Shown in pieces: positions 1 to 8,667 of a DNA stretch of 64,000 bases (positions within the stretch are counted from its first letter, which is position 1; each line of letters starts with the position of its first letter). This stretch comes from JAICWP01 sp035252015. GTDB taxonomy: Bacteria; Acidobacteriota; Terriglobia; Terriglobales; Acidobacteriaceae. The notes beneath the pieces are model-generated. The model was not told where the DNA came from and searched no databases. It saw nothing but the letters and a program-made list of their open reading frames with translations. The position numbers and the translations under genes are program-made. The stretch lies in contig DATFDP010000228.1 in assembly GCA_035252015.1 (NCBI GenBank), positions 4,794 through 68,793 of the forward strand, in the 5' to 3' direction.

Positions 1-495
1 TATGCCAGCGGCGCCAACCAGCGGGCCATGTTTTTCTACGCCGGGCTGGTGGTGTTCGCCGCCGGCTTTATGGACCTGGTGGACGGACGCGTGGCCCGCG
101 CCAGCAACCGGGTGACGCGTTTTGGCGGCTTCTTCGACTCGGTGGTGGACCGCTACAGCGATGTGGCGATTTTCTTTGGCTTGCTGGTCTACTACGCGCG
201 CGCCAACCGTTTCTTCTATGTTGTGTTGGTGGCGGTGGTGATGACCGGTTCGGTGATGGTGAGCTACACCCGGGCGCGGGCGGAATCGCTGATTGGCTCC
301 TGCCGGGTGGGCTTTCTGGAGCGGCCGGAGCGCCTGGTGCTGGTGATCATCGGCGCCGTCTTCAACCACATGGCACCCGTTCTGTGGGTGCTGGCGGTGT
401 TCTCCAACATTACCGTAATCCATCGCATCTACTACACCTGGCAAAAAACCAAGCCGAGTGAATCGGCTCCCGCCGAGAATATCAGCGCCGCGTAA
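1..495 (+). CDS. CDP-alcohol phosphatidyltransferase (5'-truncated)
   Basis: The reading frame is open to the window edge, so the N-terminus is missing. In the visible 164 residues the CDP-alcohol phosphotransferase signature D-x2-D-G-x2-A-R-x8-G-x3-D-x3-D is complete (Asp25, Asp28, Gly29, Ala32, Arg33, Gly42, Asp46 and Asp50 of the fragment). These residues bind the metal and CDP-diacylglycerol in this family. The later stretch YTRARAES...ERPERLVL resembles phosphatidylinositol-phosphate or archaetidylinositol-phosphate synthases more than PgsA. It is an inner-membrane enzyme of phospholipid head-group synthesis, with hydrophobic helices flanking the motif. The exact alcohol substrate cannot be fixed from the fragment. 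The next gene starts 10 bases downstream on the same strand. Confidence 0.9.
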   Translation, partial: YASGANQRAMFFYAGLVVFAAGFMDLVDGRVARASNRVTRFGGFFDSVVDRYSDVAIFFGLLVYYARANRFFYVVLVAVVMTGSVMVSYTRARAESLIGSCRVGFLERPERLVLVIIGAVFNHMAPVLWVLAVFSNITVIHRIYYTWQKTKPSESAPAENISAA

Positions 496-505
496 GAAGG
501 GCAGC

Positions 506-1528
506 ATGGACCGTCGCGAATTCGTCAAGCTGAGTCTCACTACCGCCCTGGTTTCTTCCGGGGTTTCACAGTCACTATTCGCGGAGAAGAGCGGCGAGAT
601 GCAATATCGAACCCTAGGGCGCACGGGCGAGAAGGTTTCCATCGTCGGGCTGGGCGGTTACCACATCGGCATGCAGCAGGATGACAGCGAGAGCATCCGC
701 ATCATCCGCACCGCGCTCGATCATGGCATGAACTTCATGGACAATTGCTGGGACTACAACGACGGGGAAAGCGAAGTCCGCATGGGCAAGGCACTGCAGA
801 ACAGCTACCGGCAGAAAGCTTTTCTCATGACCAAAATTGACGGACGCGACCGCAAAACCGCCGCGCAGCAGATTGATGAATCGCTGAAGCGCCTGCAGAC
901 CGACCACATTGACCTGCTGCAGTTCCACGAGGTGATCCGGATATCCGATCCGGAGAAGATTTTAGGCCCTGGCGGCGGTATGGAGGCGGCGCTGGCGGCA
1001 AGGAAAGCGGGCAAGATCCGATATATTGGTTTCACCGGACACAAAAATCCGGATGTACACCTGAAGATGCTTCATACCGCCTTCGCCTACCATTTCACCT
1101 TCGATGCGGTGCAGATGCCGCTCAACGTGATGGACGCGCACTTCGAAAGCTTCGAGAAGAAGGTGCTGCCGGCGCTGGTGGAGCACAAGATTGGCGTGCT
1201 GGGCATGAAGTCCATGGGCGACAGCAACATTCTGGCCAGCAAGACGGTTACGCCTGTCGAGTGCCTGCACTATGCCATGAACCTGCCCACCAGCGTGGTC
1301 ATCACCGGCTGCGATTCCATGCAGATTCTGCGGCAGGCGCTGAATGCAGCCAGCAGTTTCCGGACCATGAATCGTCAGGAAGTCGCCAGCCTTCTGGCGA
1401 AGACGGCACAAGCGGCGCAGAACGGGCGCTACGAGCCTTACAAGACTACGCACGATTTCGACGGCACGTACCAGAATCCAAAGTGGCTGGGTCCGGGCCA
1501 GAGCGGCGCCACCTATCCGCAGGCCTAA
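506..1528 (+). CDS. Aldo/keto reductase with Tat-like leader
   Basis: This is an NAD(P)H-dependent oxidoreductase of the aldo/keto reductase superfamily, 340 residues. The tetrad is visible: Asp79, Tyr84, Lys110 (MTKIDG) and His141 (LLQFHEV). The start at 506 is chosen because an AAGAAGG ribosome site lies just upstream; an earlier in-frame start at 458 lies inside the preceding gene. The N-terminus MDRREFVKLSLTTAL has a twin-arginine-like RR-x-F motif and a short hydrophobic stretch, as in many Tat-exported family members of Acidobacteriota. Export is therefore inferred. The substrate is unknown. Confidence 0.88.
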   Translation: MDRREFVKLSLTTALVSSGVSQSLFAEKSGEMQYRTLGRTGEKVSIVGLGGYHIGMQQDDSESIRIIRTALDHGMNFMDNCWDYNDGESEVRMGKALQNSYRQKAFLMTKIDGRDRKTAAQQIDESLKRLQTDHIDLLQFHEVIRISDPEKILGPGGGMEAALAARKAGKIRYIGFTGHKNPDVHLKMLHTAFAYHFTFDAVQMPLNVMDAHFESFEKKVLPALVEHKIGVLGMKSMGDSNILASKTVTPVECLHYAMNLPTSVVITGCDSMQILRQALNAASSFRTMNRQEVASLLAKTAQAAQNGRYEPYKTTHDFDGTYQNPKWLGPGQSGATYPQA

Positions 1529-1669
1529 GACAAGGAACCACAGCCTGCAACCCGCGGCTGGCCAATGGCTCGGCTTCCACTCGCATCCGGCTGCTAAAAT
1601 CGCCGGAACGCCACGTTTCCTCGTGGCTATTCATCTAACAAATAAGAGGGAGGACTGCGCATCGGCAGC

Positions 1670-2005
1670 ATGCGATCTCCACGTCTTCAGCGACTCAAGC
1701 TGGTGAACTCGGCCATCGGATTTGTCCTTTGCGGCTTTGCCGCATCCCTGCTGGCGATTCTGTTCTGGAACAGCCACTATCAAATTCTGGCGCCAATTCT
1801 CTTTACCGTTGTTGTGGTGGCTGTGGCTATCCGCTTCGGCAGAATGGTAGGTATTCTGGGAACTCTGTTTGGAGCAGCATTGTTCGCTATTTGGCTTTAT
1901 CCTCCATTCGGAAGCCTGCGCGTGAGCAGCCAGCAGGCGCGCGGCAGCCTGCATGCGTTGTTGCTGGGCGGGCTGGTGCTGTCGTACCTGTTAGGTGCGG
2001 TGTGA
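1670..2005 (+). CDS. Small polytopic membrane protein, DUF4118-like
   Basis: The 111-residue product is almost entirely hydrophobic, with about four membrane helices (roughly residues 12-33, 40-57, 60-78 and 88-110). The arrangement, with a short basic loop IRFGRMVG between helices 2 and 3, resembles the KdpD-type DUF4118 membrane bundle that normally sits in front of sensor kinases. Here it ends without a kinase domain. A GGAGG lies rather far upstream (about 17 bases), so the start is uncertain. The function is unknown; it could be a remnant or a stand-alone sensor membrane domain. Confidence 0.6.
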   Translation: MRSPRLQRLKLVNSAIGFVLCGFAASLLAILFWNSHYQILAPILFTVVVVAVAIRFGRMVGILGTLFGAALFAIWLYPPFGSLRVSSQQARGSLHALLLGGLVLSYLLGAV

Positions 2006-2129
2006 GGGGTGACATTCTGACATCGGCATCCGCGGGGCCCGAATCGAGGCGACGGAGCAGCGGCTTACTGCAGTTTTCCAGAGTTGTTGGATCAGCCTTC
2101 GCGAGCATCTATGTTCATTGAGCGGAACC

Positions 2130-3017
2130 ATGCGGCTGCGCCAAATCCAAAGCGCACTGGAACGCACGTACGATGACGTGCAGCGCAAGCACACGCTGCA
2201 GATGGCTGCGGGTCTAGCCTACTACTTCGTAATGTCGTTGTTCCCGCTGCTGATCATGTTTGCCGCTGTCGTGGCATATCTGCCCATTCACCACCTGTTT
2301 GGCGAAGCACTGGACTTCATGGGCCGTTTCATGCCGAAGGACAGCATGGGGCTGGTGAAAACCGTTCTGCGGGATGTAATTACACCGTACCGGGGTAAAT
2401 TGCTGTCGCTGGGAATCGTCGGAACGGTTTGGGCGGCATCAGGCGGTTTCTCCAGCATGATGGAGGCGCTCAATATAGCGTACGATGTCGAAGAGAACCG
2501 CCCATTCTGGAAAACACGTCCGCTGGCAATAGGCCTGACATTCCTGATTGGATTTCTGCTGATAGTTGCACTGGCCCTTATGCTTGTTGGCCCAAATTTC
2601 GGCGGGTGGCTGGCGGGCAAAGCCGGACTAGGCTCGGTTTTTACAGCGATATGGCCATATTTGCGGTGGTCAATTGCAGTGGGATTTACGGTGCTGGCCG
2701 TTGAACTGATCTATTTTCTCGCCCCAAACGTCAAGCAGAAGTTCAAGCGAACTCTGCCTGGTGCAGTGATCGCAATCGGCTGCTGGATTCTGCTTTCGTG
2801 GGCCCTGGGTTTCTACTTCCAGCATTTCGCTAACCTGAATAAGATGTACGGAACACTAGCAGCTGCCATTGCGCTGATGGTCTGGCTTTATTGGACGGCA
2901 TTCGCCGTTCTCCTGGGCGGGGAGATTAATGCTGATCTGCTTCACGCATCAGGCAAACGCATTCCGGTGAAAGAGACAGAATCTGAGACCGACACAGCAT
3001 CTGGAAAAGCGGCTTAA
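2130..3017 (+). CDS. YihY/BrkB family inner-membrane protein
   Basis: This 295-residue protein has about six membrane helices and the YihY/BrkB signature: an N-terminal amphipathic region, then LAYYFVMSLFPLL, a central GGFSSMMEALN segment, and the C-terminal ALMVWLYWTAFAVLLGGEIN block. The family was once annotated as ribonuclease BN in error; members are now treated as inner-membrane proteins, possibly transporters, of unknown role. The ATG at 2130 is preceded by GAGCGGA. A TTG four codons earlier (2118) is an alternative. The acidic C-terminal tail (residues 275-295) is hydrophilic. Confidence 0.88.
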   Translation: MRLRQIQSALERTYDDVQRKHTLQMAAGLAYYFVMSLFPLLIMFAAVVAYLPIHHLFGEALDFMGRFMPKDSMGLVKTVLRDVITPYRGKLLSLGIVGTVWAASGGFSSMMEALNIAYDVEENRPFWKTRPLAIGLTFLIGFLLIVALALMLVGPNFGGWLAGKAGLGSVFTAIWPYLRWSIAVGFTVLAVELIYFLAPNVKQKFKRTLPGAVIAIGCWILLSWALGFYFQHFANLNKMYGTLAAAIALMVWLYWTAFAVLLGGEINADLLHASGKRIPVKETESETDTASGKAA

Positions 3018-3118
3018 GACGCCAATCTGCCCGCTTGACCAAAAAGGCGGTTAAGCGGAAAACCCGTAGTGCTTCGGTTGTCAGGTAAAGGCGGAGCAAC
3101 CTTGAGCTTGATCGGAAG

Positions 3119-3358
3119 CTACTGTGGTTGCGCAGCTTTCTTCTCCGCTTTTTCTTGCTTCTTGGCAGACTTCTTCTCCGCCTTTTCTTCCTTCTTGGCA
3201 GCTTTCTTTTCCGCCTTTGCCTTCTTTTTAGCCGCCTTCTTTTCCGCCTTTTCTTCTTTTTTGGTTTCCGCCGTCTGACCGGCGTCCTGCGCGAAGGTGG
3301 CAGCGGTAAGCGACAGCGCCAGGGCAGCCGTGAAGAGTAGCGTGAGCAGTTTTTTCAT
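3119..3358 (-). CDS. Secreted Lys/Ala/Glu-repeat small protein
   Basis: The 79-residue product has a clear signal peptide (MKKLLTLLFTAALALSL...ATFAQ). The remaining ~55 residues are almost only Lys, Ala and Glu in repeats of the type KAEKKAAKK and EEKAEKKSAKK. An AAGGAG ribosome site lies at proper spacing before the ATG. The mature part would be a highly charged, net-positive single helix or coiled coil. Similar repeats occur in histone H1-like proteins, but the signal peptide argues for the periplasm or surface. The function is unknown. The DNA is correspondingly repetitive, with tandem CTTTTCCGCC-type units. Confidence 0.72.
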   Translation of the reverse strand: MKKLLTLLFTAALALSLTAATFAQDAGQTAETKKEEKAEKKAAKKKAKAEKKAAKKEEKAEKKSAKKQEKAEKKAAQPQ

Positions 3359-3468
3359 TTTCCTGCACTCCTTGCTGTTTGAAGTTGCTGGGCAGAGTCT
3401 CTGAATGGTGTGGCATTATAGACCAGAAGCAGGAGCGAAGCGTGTTTCAGCTCTCACGGCCAACAACG

Positions 3469-3511
3469 CACGTTCCCCCTTGGTCTTAAATCACGTTCCC
3501 CCTCGGTCTTA
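3469..3511. repeat. Short tandem direct repeat
   Basis: Two 20-base copies that differ at one position (CACGTTCCCCCTYGGTCTTA) lie at 3469-3488 and 3492-3511, a period of 23. They sit between the Lys/Ala/Glu-repeat gene and the histidine kinase. No coding role is visible; they could be operator half-sites or a remnant of a mobile element end. Confidence 0.6.
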
Positions 3512-3600
3512 CATGGGGACGCTGTGTTATCAAGTAATATCATTTAGTAGCTCCGGACAACCCCCCGAGATTTCCCGCATCGCACACCTTGAAGGTGTTT

Positions 3601-4320
3601 ATGTCTGATGGGCACGGAGGGAGCCAGCCAGAAAGGAAAATGAGACCACGTGATGAAGCGCCTTCGTCCGCCTCTGCTGCCCACGAAATAAAAAACCCGC
3701 TCGATTCTCTTTCTAATCTGCTCTACTTGCTTGAAGCTGAAGCTACGCTGAGTGAAAAGGGACACACTTATCTAGCCCTTGCGAAAGAAGAGGTGTCTCG
3801 CCTCTCGCAGATCGCTCACGCTATGCTGGGTCAGGGAAGACCTTTCTCGGTCAAGGAGAAAACCAATGTGAGCAAACTGCTCACCACCGTGGTTGAATTT
3901 TACAAGCTGAGATTTGAAAGAGCGCGAATTACGGTTCACACGCGATACTCCTCTGATGTCACGATTGCAAGCTACGCCCCTCAACTGCGGCAGGTGTTTT
4001 CAAATCTACTGCTGAACGCAGCGGAAGCAATGCCTGAAGGCGGGAAGATTCTGGCTAGACTGTCTGAGGGGCACGAATGGTGCGGCGAGCAACGAAGTGG
4101 CGTGCGCATAACGATTGCTGATAACGGCTCCGGTATACCCGAGACTCTCCTTCCGCAGATGTTTCAGGAAGGGTTCACCATGAAACCGGACGGCCACGGC
4201 ATGGGATTGTCATTCGTAAAGGGGGTTGTGCAGAAACATAAGGGTTCGCTGCGCGTGAAGAGCAGCACCAACCCTGGCCGACACGGCACTGTCTTCAATT
4301 TGTTTCTTCCTGCGGCGTAG
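3601..4320 (+). CDS. Sensorless histidine kinase
   Basis: This 239-residue cytoplasmic kinase consists of only a HisKA dimerisation domain and a HATPase_c domain. The H-box is AHEIKNPLDSL with His28, the N-box is NLLLNAAEAM (about residues 135-143), the G1 box is DNGSGIP (174-180) and the G2 box is GHGMGL (198-203). There is no membrane segment, PAS or GAF domain, so input must come from a partner. The ATG at 3601 has AAGG close upstream; 3589 is a less likely start. No response regulator is adjacent, but the single-domain receiver at 6023-6403 is a possible partner (inference). Confidence 0.85.
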   Translation: MSDGHGGSQPERKMRPRDEAPSSASAAHEIKNPLDSLSNLLYLLEAEATLSEKGHTYLALAKEEVSRLSQIAHAMLGQGRPFSVKEKTNVSKLLTTVVEFYKLRFERARITVHTRYSSDVTIASYAPQLRQVFSNLLLNAAEAMPEGGKILARLSEGHEWCGEQRSGVRITIADNGSGIPETLLPQMFQEGFTMKPDGHGMGLSFVKGVVQKHKGSLRVKSSTNPGRHGTVFNLFLPAA

Positions 4321-4516
4321 ATCGCTTACGCTGCTCCTGCCTGAAGCGATACGCGGCATGAGCACGATCTTGCCTTTCACGCTCCCTTCCGGAGCAACTC
4401 CTGCCCGTCTTCCCTTTGGGAATTTCTGCTGGGTGGTGCCGGGAAACTAAAGAGGTCAGGTTCTAGAAAACGGCGACCCATGCGATGGCGGTGCTCCAGC
4501 ACAGGCAAGCTCCGCG

Positions 4517-4822
4517 TTATATGATAGGGCTGATGAGGAATGAAATCGCAGCTCGGAATTGCGGGCTGACATCAGAAAACTCGATTCCCATGCCGGAGTT
4601 CGGCAGAACATGTCGCACAACACCCTTCCCCCTCAGCACCATACCCGAGCTGTAAAAGGAAACTTGTAGGAGCGTGCCTGTCTGCGAGGGCTTGCCCGTA
4701 GCGAAGAAACACCCTCCCAAACTGAGGTTAGCAATCGAGCCATCTTGCTCGTAGCTGCTACTGTACACCTTAGCCTCAGCCGCAAAGGGCACACGGCGGT
4801 ATTCTCTTCTAGACCCCGGCAT
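4517..4822 (-). CDS. Single-domain PilZ protein
   Basis: This 101-residue protein is essentially one PilZ domain, the bacterial receptor for cyclic di-GMP. The RxxxR motif is within RREYRR (residues 5-10), and the second motif [DN]xSxxG is NLSLGG (Asn32, Ser34, Gly37). The sheet ends with MGIEFSDVSP, as in other PilZ proteins of this window. It carries no output domain, so it probably acts by binding a partner protein. It is monocistronic, with no neighbour closer than 190 bases. Confidence 0.85.
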   Translation of the reverse strand: MPGSRREYRRVPFAAEAKVYSSSYEQDGSIANLSLGGCFFATGKPSQTGTLLQVSFYSSGMVLRGKGVVRHVLPNSGMGIEFSDVSPQFRAAISFLISPII

Positions 4823-5575
4823 GAGCGTAATGGGTAATTTGGCGAGGGGGACCAGGAGGCCGATCGCAAGTTTCTGCCGGCGATTGCTTCCTTGCCGCTG
4901 AGGTGTTTACTCGTACTCTGATCTGATTGGATGATTACGCATCGTTCCAAGGGCGTGAGCATAGAAAAGCCCTACCCCCAATACCGGAAGTATCTTCAGA
5001 TTCAGCCAGAGGACAAGCGACATACAGTGGCACGCCCTGCACCCAAATTCATTATGGCTCCATAGTGACTGGTGGTCAATCATAGCTGCCTATCTCCTGT
5101 GCTCGCGGCGTTGGAAGCGGATACATAAGTATGGGCAATATTTACCGAATCCCCCCTTCGGGTGCACCTTTTCTCGCGGCCAAAAGTGGCATTAGGCGTG
5201 CATATAGTCGAGGTACTCACTCCAAACCAGGTCCTCACGCGCCCAATGGTGTCCGCGAAAAAATTTCGGCGAGAAGTGTGTCCAAACAATCGTCATTTGG
5301 TTGTGTCCATCTGTGGCATCTGTAATCGCAAGGCAGCTAGCGGTGACCTTCGGCTGCTGCTGCTTGCTGAGAACTTGCACGAGTGCTGGCCGAAAAAGTC
5401 AAAGCCAAAGCCGCCGACGCGAGGGAGCCCCCAAACGGAGCCCGGCTCCGAACCGAGCAAATGAGCAGAACTCGGGGCAGTAACTCCGGTCGAGGGGAAA
5501 AGGTCGTGTTCGCCAATCGACACCAAAGAACACTCCAGTTTGCATCTAAAACGGTGCTGTCCGGGGAGGAATCGA
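4823..5575. other. Non-coding or unassigned stretch
   Basis: About 750 bases without a supportable gene. Several 60-100 residue open frames overlap on both strands, but none has a recognisable domain, membrane pattern or good ribosome site. The middle part (about 5100-5300) is less GC-rich than the surrounding genes. No hairpin terminator with a T tract was found. Confidence 0.5.
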
Positions 5576-5980
5576 ATGCAACGTCACAATGATCTGCTCA
5601 GTTCGTGGTTCGGCAAGGCTGCTACGAAAATTGCGGGATGGGTGGGATCACCCTGGGCTTTTATTACGGCCATGGGCACTATCTTCGCTTGGGCCCTCCT
5701 GGGACCGAAGTATGAGTATTCCGACACTTGGCAACTGATTATTAACACCGGGACTACGGTTGTCACGTTTCTAATAGTGTTTCTGATTCAGAACACACAA
5801 AATCGGGATGCTCGCGCCATCCATCTGAAGCTTGATGAAGTGATACATGCAATACATTCTGCACACAACGACATGATGAGCATTGAGAAGCTCACTGATG
5901 CTGAGCTTGACGAACTGGCGGCGCGGTACGAGCGCTTGCGGTCAGAGCGGGCATCACGAAAAACCCCAAAACCTGCATAG
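5576..5980 (+). CDS. Low-affinity iron permease family membrane protein
   Basis: The product of 134 residues has two membrane helices (about 26-44 and 53-71), followed by the motif QNTQNRDARAIHLKLDEVI and a charged helical tail. This is the pattern of the small bacterial proteins grouped with the yeast low-affinity iron permease Fet4. Whether bacterial members transport iron is unproven. The ATG at 5576 is chosen because GGGGAGGA lies at ideal spacing; an ORF start at 5540 lacks one. The tail LDELAARYERLRSER is probably a coiled coil. Confidence 0.82.
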   Translation: MQRHNDLLSSWFGKAATKIAGWVGSPWAFITAMGTIFAWALLGPKYEYSDTWQLIINTGTTVVTFLIVFLIQNTQNRDARAIHLKLDEVIHAIHSAHNDMMSIEKLTDAELDELAARYERLRSERASRKTPKPA

Positions 5981-6022
5981 TGCGAGCCGACATGACGCGG
6001 CTGACTTGTACCACTGGACTGA

Positions 6023-6403
6023 TCACTGCCAAAAACGGCGGACTAGCTCAACGATGAAATCTACAAGGGTGGCGGGGGGCTCGCCCTTGTCAATGAACCC
6101 GTCAATGTTGTTCATACTGACAGGCGGATGCCCGGAATGCATCACTACCGGAACAGTGCGTTTGATTTTCTTGATCTGAGCCGCGAGTTGAGTTCCTGTT
6201 TTTCCACTCAGCATGTGGTCAGCAAGGACCAAGCTAATGCTGGGTTCCTGCTGGAATAAACGTAACGCATCCTCCGCGGTGCTGGCGTGCAGAACGAGAA
6301 AGCCACTTCCTTCAAGAATACTTTTCAAGGTTTCCGCTTGGGCCTTATCGTCTTCCACGTGGAGAATGAGGGGAATACGACGCTTGGAGGACACATTGAG
6401 CAT
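6023..6403 (-). CDS. Single-domain response regulator receiver
   Basis: The 126 residues form one receiver domain and nothing else. The acidic pair Asp18-Asp19 (HVEDDK), phospho-acceptor Asp62 (LVLADHML), Ser90 (VVMHSG) and Lys106 (FIDKG) are all present, so it should be phosphorylated. With no output domain it would act by protein interaction or as a phosphorelay intermediate. It lies 1.7 kb from the sensorless kinase at 3601-4320, which could be its kinase, though the genes face each other and are not an operon. Confidence 0.88.
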   Translation of the reverse strand: MLNVSSKRRIPLILHVEDDKAQAETLKSILEGSGFLVLHASTAEDALRLFQQEPSISLVLADHMLSGKTGTQLAAQIKKIKRTVPVVMHSGHPPVSMNNIDGFIDKGEPPATLVDFIVELVRRFWQ

Positions 6404-6754
6404 AGCAGACGTCTACCGAATGGAACCTAAAGGATGGCGACGACACACTGAGGGTCGGATGGTGCTCGGAATTGACAGGTTGTACCTGACAACTCCGAAC
6501 CAGAGTACAGCGAATTTCGAAAGGTTAGCTGAACGCGACCTTCGCCTGCCCGCCTCCTACAATCGGAGAGCCGGCGCCAAGCTCCGCAACGCAGTTGCAG
6601 GGCGTCTACCGACGGGAGTTAGTCCACTCCCCAAAGCTGCCCGGTGACTCACTCATCAGCCGGACATCAGGCGTCAACGCACAATTTTGGAATACCTTCA
6701 GCCGGTCATTTTGCTTCAGTTTTGTGTCTGTGCCTCGGTGGTGAAGAAACAAAT
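6404..6754. other. Unassigned gap
   Basis: About 350 bases between the receiver start and the end of the FAD oxidoreductase, containing the upstream region of the receiver gene. Weak open frames occur on both strands but carry no recognisable domain. I see no RNA gene or repeat. Confidence 0.4.
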
Positions 6755-8191
6755 TCAGCGGGAGCGCAGGCAGGCCTTGGCGGCGAAGTAGCCGCACATG
6801 CCGTGCACGCCGGGGCCGGGAAAAGTTGAGGAAGAGCACAAGTAGACGCGCCAGGGGGACGAGGTGGCTGTCCGGGAGGTCATGCGCAGGAACATCTGCC
6901 GAAACTCCATGCTGCCGCCGCTGATATCGCCGCCCACCAGATTGGCATTGTGTGCTTCCAGTTCCGCGGGCGGCATCACAGAGCGCGCCAGAACCAGGTT
7001 GCGAAACCCTGGAGCAAAGCTCTCGATCTGGGCTTCGATGCGCGGCAGCATGTTCTCCTGCGAGCCGTTGGGCACGTGGCAGTAAGCCCAGACGGTGTGC
7101 CGGCCGGCAGGGGCACGGGTGGAATCAAAAAGGGTGTGCTGCGCCAGCAGTACAAAGGGGCGCTCCGGATGTTGCCCGTGGCAGGTGGCACGCTCCGCGG
7201 CCGCAATTTCGTCGAGAGTGCCGCCCAGATGTAGAGTTCCGGCACGGCGGCATTCCTCGGCCTTCCATGGAATCGGCCCGTTTAGCGCCCAATCCACTTT
7301 GTAAGCAGCCATGCCATAGCGGTAACGCTTCAGGCGGCGCCGCAAGGCAGGCGGGAGTTCCTGCCCGCCGATGTTCAGCAACTGGCGTGGCGTGATGTCG
7401 CACAGCACATCGGCGCCGCGTGGCAATTCCTTGAGCGAGGTCACTCGAGTTCCGGTGCGAATCTCCACCCCCAGCGACCGTGCGTAGGCAGCTAATGCGT
7501 TGGCGATCATCTGCGAGCCGCCTCGGGGAAACGGCCAGCCCACAGCGTGGCCGGCAATGCCCAGCGCCAGAGCGATGGCAGACGTACCCAGGTGCTCCAG
7601 CGGCAGCATGGCATGCGCGCCCAGGCCGGCCAGCAATGCGCGCGCGTGGCGCCCGCGAAAACGGTGGCGCGCCAGCCGCGTGACGGGCTGCAGGGCCTCC
7701 CATCCCAACCCTGCCAGCAGCCAAGGATGACGCGGAAGACGGGGCGCGAGCACCAGGGCCAGCATTTCGTCCCAGTGTTGCACTGCGGAATTCATCAGCC
7801 GCCGATAGCTGGCGGCGTCCTCACCCAAACGGCTAGCGGTTTCCTCTACCGAGCGCGCCAGGACGGCGGCGCTCCCATCATCCAACGGGTGGGCCAGAGG
7901 AATGTCGGGATGTACCCACTCCAAGCCAAATTTATCCAGGGGAAAGGTGCGGAACACGGGCGAGCCGATGCCCAGGGGATGGATGGCGGAGCAGACATCG
8001 TGGACGAATCCGGGAAGGGTAAGCTCGGCGGAACGCGAGCCGCCGCCAATGCTCTGTTCCGCTTCGTAAACAGTGACGCGGCGACCAGCTTGCGCGAGTA
8101 CGATGGCGGCGGTAAGGCCGTTGGGCCCGCTGCCCACCACGATCGTGGGCCGTGAGCGTGCGCTGCCCAGGCTGCTACCGCCCGTTGTCAT
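6755..8191 (-). CDS. Phytoene-desaturase-like FAD oxidoreductase
   Basis: This 478-residue flavoprotein begins with a dinucleotide-binding fold: VVGSGPNGL (Gly20, Gly22, Gly25 of the GxGxxG) followed by the acidic VTVYEAE and the GGGSRS loop. The overall layout is that of the CrtI/carotenoid isomerase-like NAD(P)/FAD-dependent oxidoreductases. The C-terminal FAD motif is GPGVHGMCGYFAA. The start at 8191 (MTTGG) is placed shortly before the Rossmann fold; the frame is open 24 codons further upstream without a better start. No carotenoid synthesis gene is nearby, so the substrate is unknown. It is divergent from the small zincin gene with a 101-base gap. Confidence 0.87.
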   Translation of the reverse strand: MTTGGSSLGSARSRPTIVVGSGPNGLTAAIVLAQAGRRVTVYEAEQSIGGGSRSAELTLPGFVHDVCSAIHPLGIGSPVFRTFPLDKFGLEWVHPDIPLAHPLDDGSAAVLARSVEETASRLGEDAASYRRLMNSAVQHWDEMLALVLAPRLPRHPWLLAGLGWEALQPVTRLARHRFRGRHARALLAGLGAHAMLPLEHLGTSAIALALGIAGHAVGWPFPRGGSQMIANALAAYARSLGVEIRTGTRVTSLKELPRGADVLCDITPRQLLNIGGQELPPALRRRLKRYRYGMAAYKVDWALNGPIPWKAEECRRAGTLHLGGTLDEIAAAERATCHGQHPERPFVLLAQHTLFDSTRAPAGRHTVWAYCHVPNGSQENMLPRIEAQIESFAPGFRNLVLARSVMPPAELEAHNANLVGGDISGGSMEFRQMFLRMTSRTATSSPWRVYLCSSSTFPGPGVHGMCGYFAAKACLRSR

Positions 8192-8292
8192 TTCGCTTAC
8201 CAAACCTCCGGCCCTGCATGATACCAACCGTTGCCCAGTTCGATGCTGCCACAGATCTCGCACAAGCCGCCTGCTGCGGATACCATACAGGC

Positions 8293-8667
8293 ATGGAGCG
8301 CGAGCGGTTCGTCGAATTGATGGAGGAGGCTCTGCAGGAGCTGCCTGCCATGTTTCGCGACAAGCTGGAGAACCTGGCGATCATGGTGGAGGATGAGCCC
8401 GAGGGGCAGATGCGGCTTCGCCATGGCCCGCGCGGCGGACCCAGGCGCCTGCTTTTGGGCATTTTCCAGGGAATTCCGGCGACGCAGAAAAGCGTATGGG
8501 ATATTGTGACCGCGCCCAACCGCATTGTGCTTTACCAAAAAAATATAGAAGCCGTGTGCCGCAACGACGAGGAGATTCGCGACCAGGTGCGCAAGACGGT
8601 GATGCACGAGCTAGGACACTATTTCGGCATGAGCGAAGAGCAGCTCCGCCAGGCGGGGCTGGGATGA
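8293..8667 (+). CDS. Small zincin-type metallopeptidase
   Basis: This 124-residue protein carries the zinc-binding motif HELGH (His105, Glu106, His109) followed by YFGMSEEQL. It is typical of the short metallopeptidase family with possible zincin fold found in Actinobacteria, Acidobacteria and others. The N-terminal half has a helix rich in Glu/Arg and the strand NRIVLYQKNIEAV. No signal peptide, so it is cytoplasmic. The start MERERF at 8293 fits the usual family length. Its stop codon overlaps the next gene's start (ATGA), indicating translational coupling with the membrane protein downstream. Confidence 0.85.
   Translation: MERERFVELMEEALQELPAMFRDKLENLAIMVEDEPEGQMRLRHGPRGGPRRLLLGIFQGIPATQKSVWDIVTAPNRIVLYQKNIEAVCRNDEEIRDQVRKTVMHELGHYFGMSEEQLRQAGLG

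Noticed and set aside
5131..5592. Small plus-strand frames in the 4823-5575 gap
   Set aside because: They overlap each other, lack ribosome sites and domains, and have non-coding-like composition.
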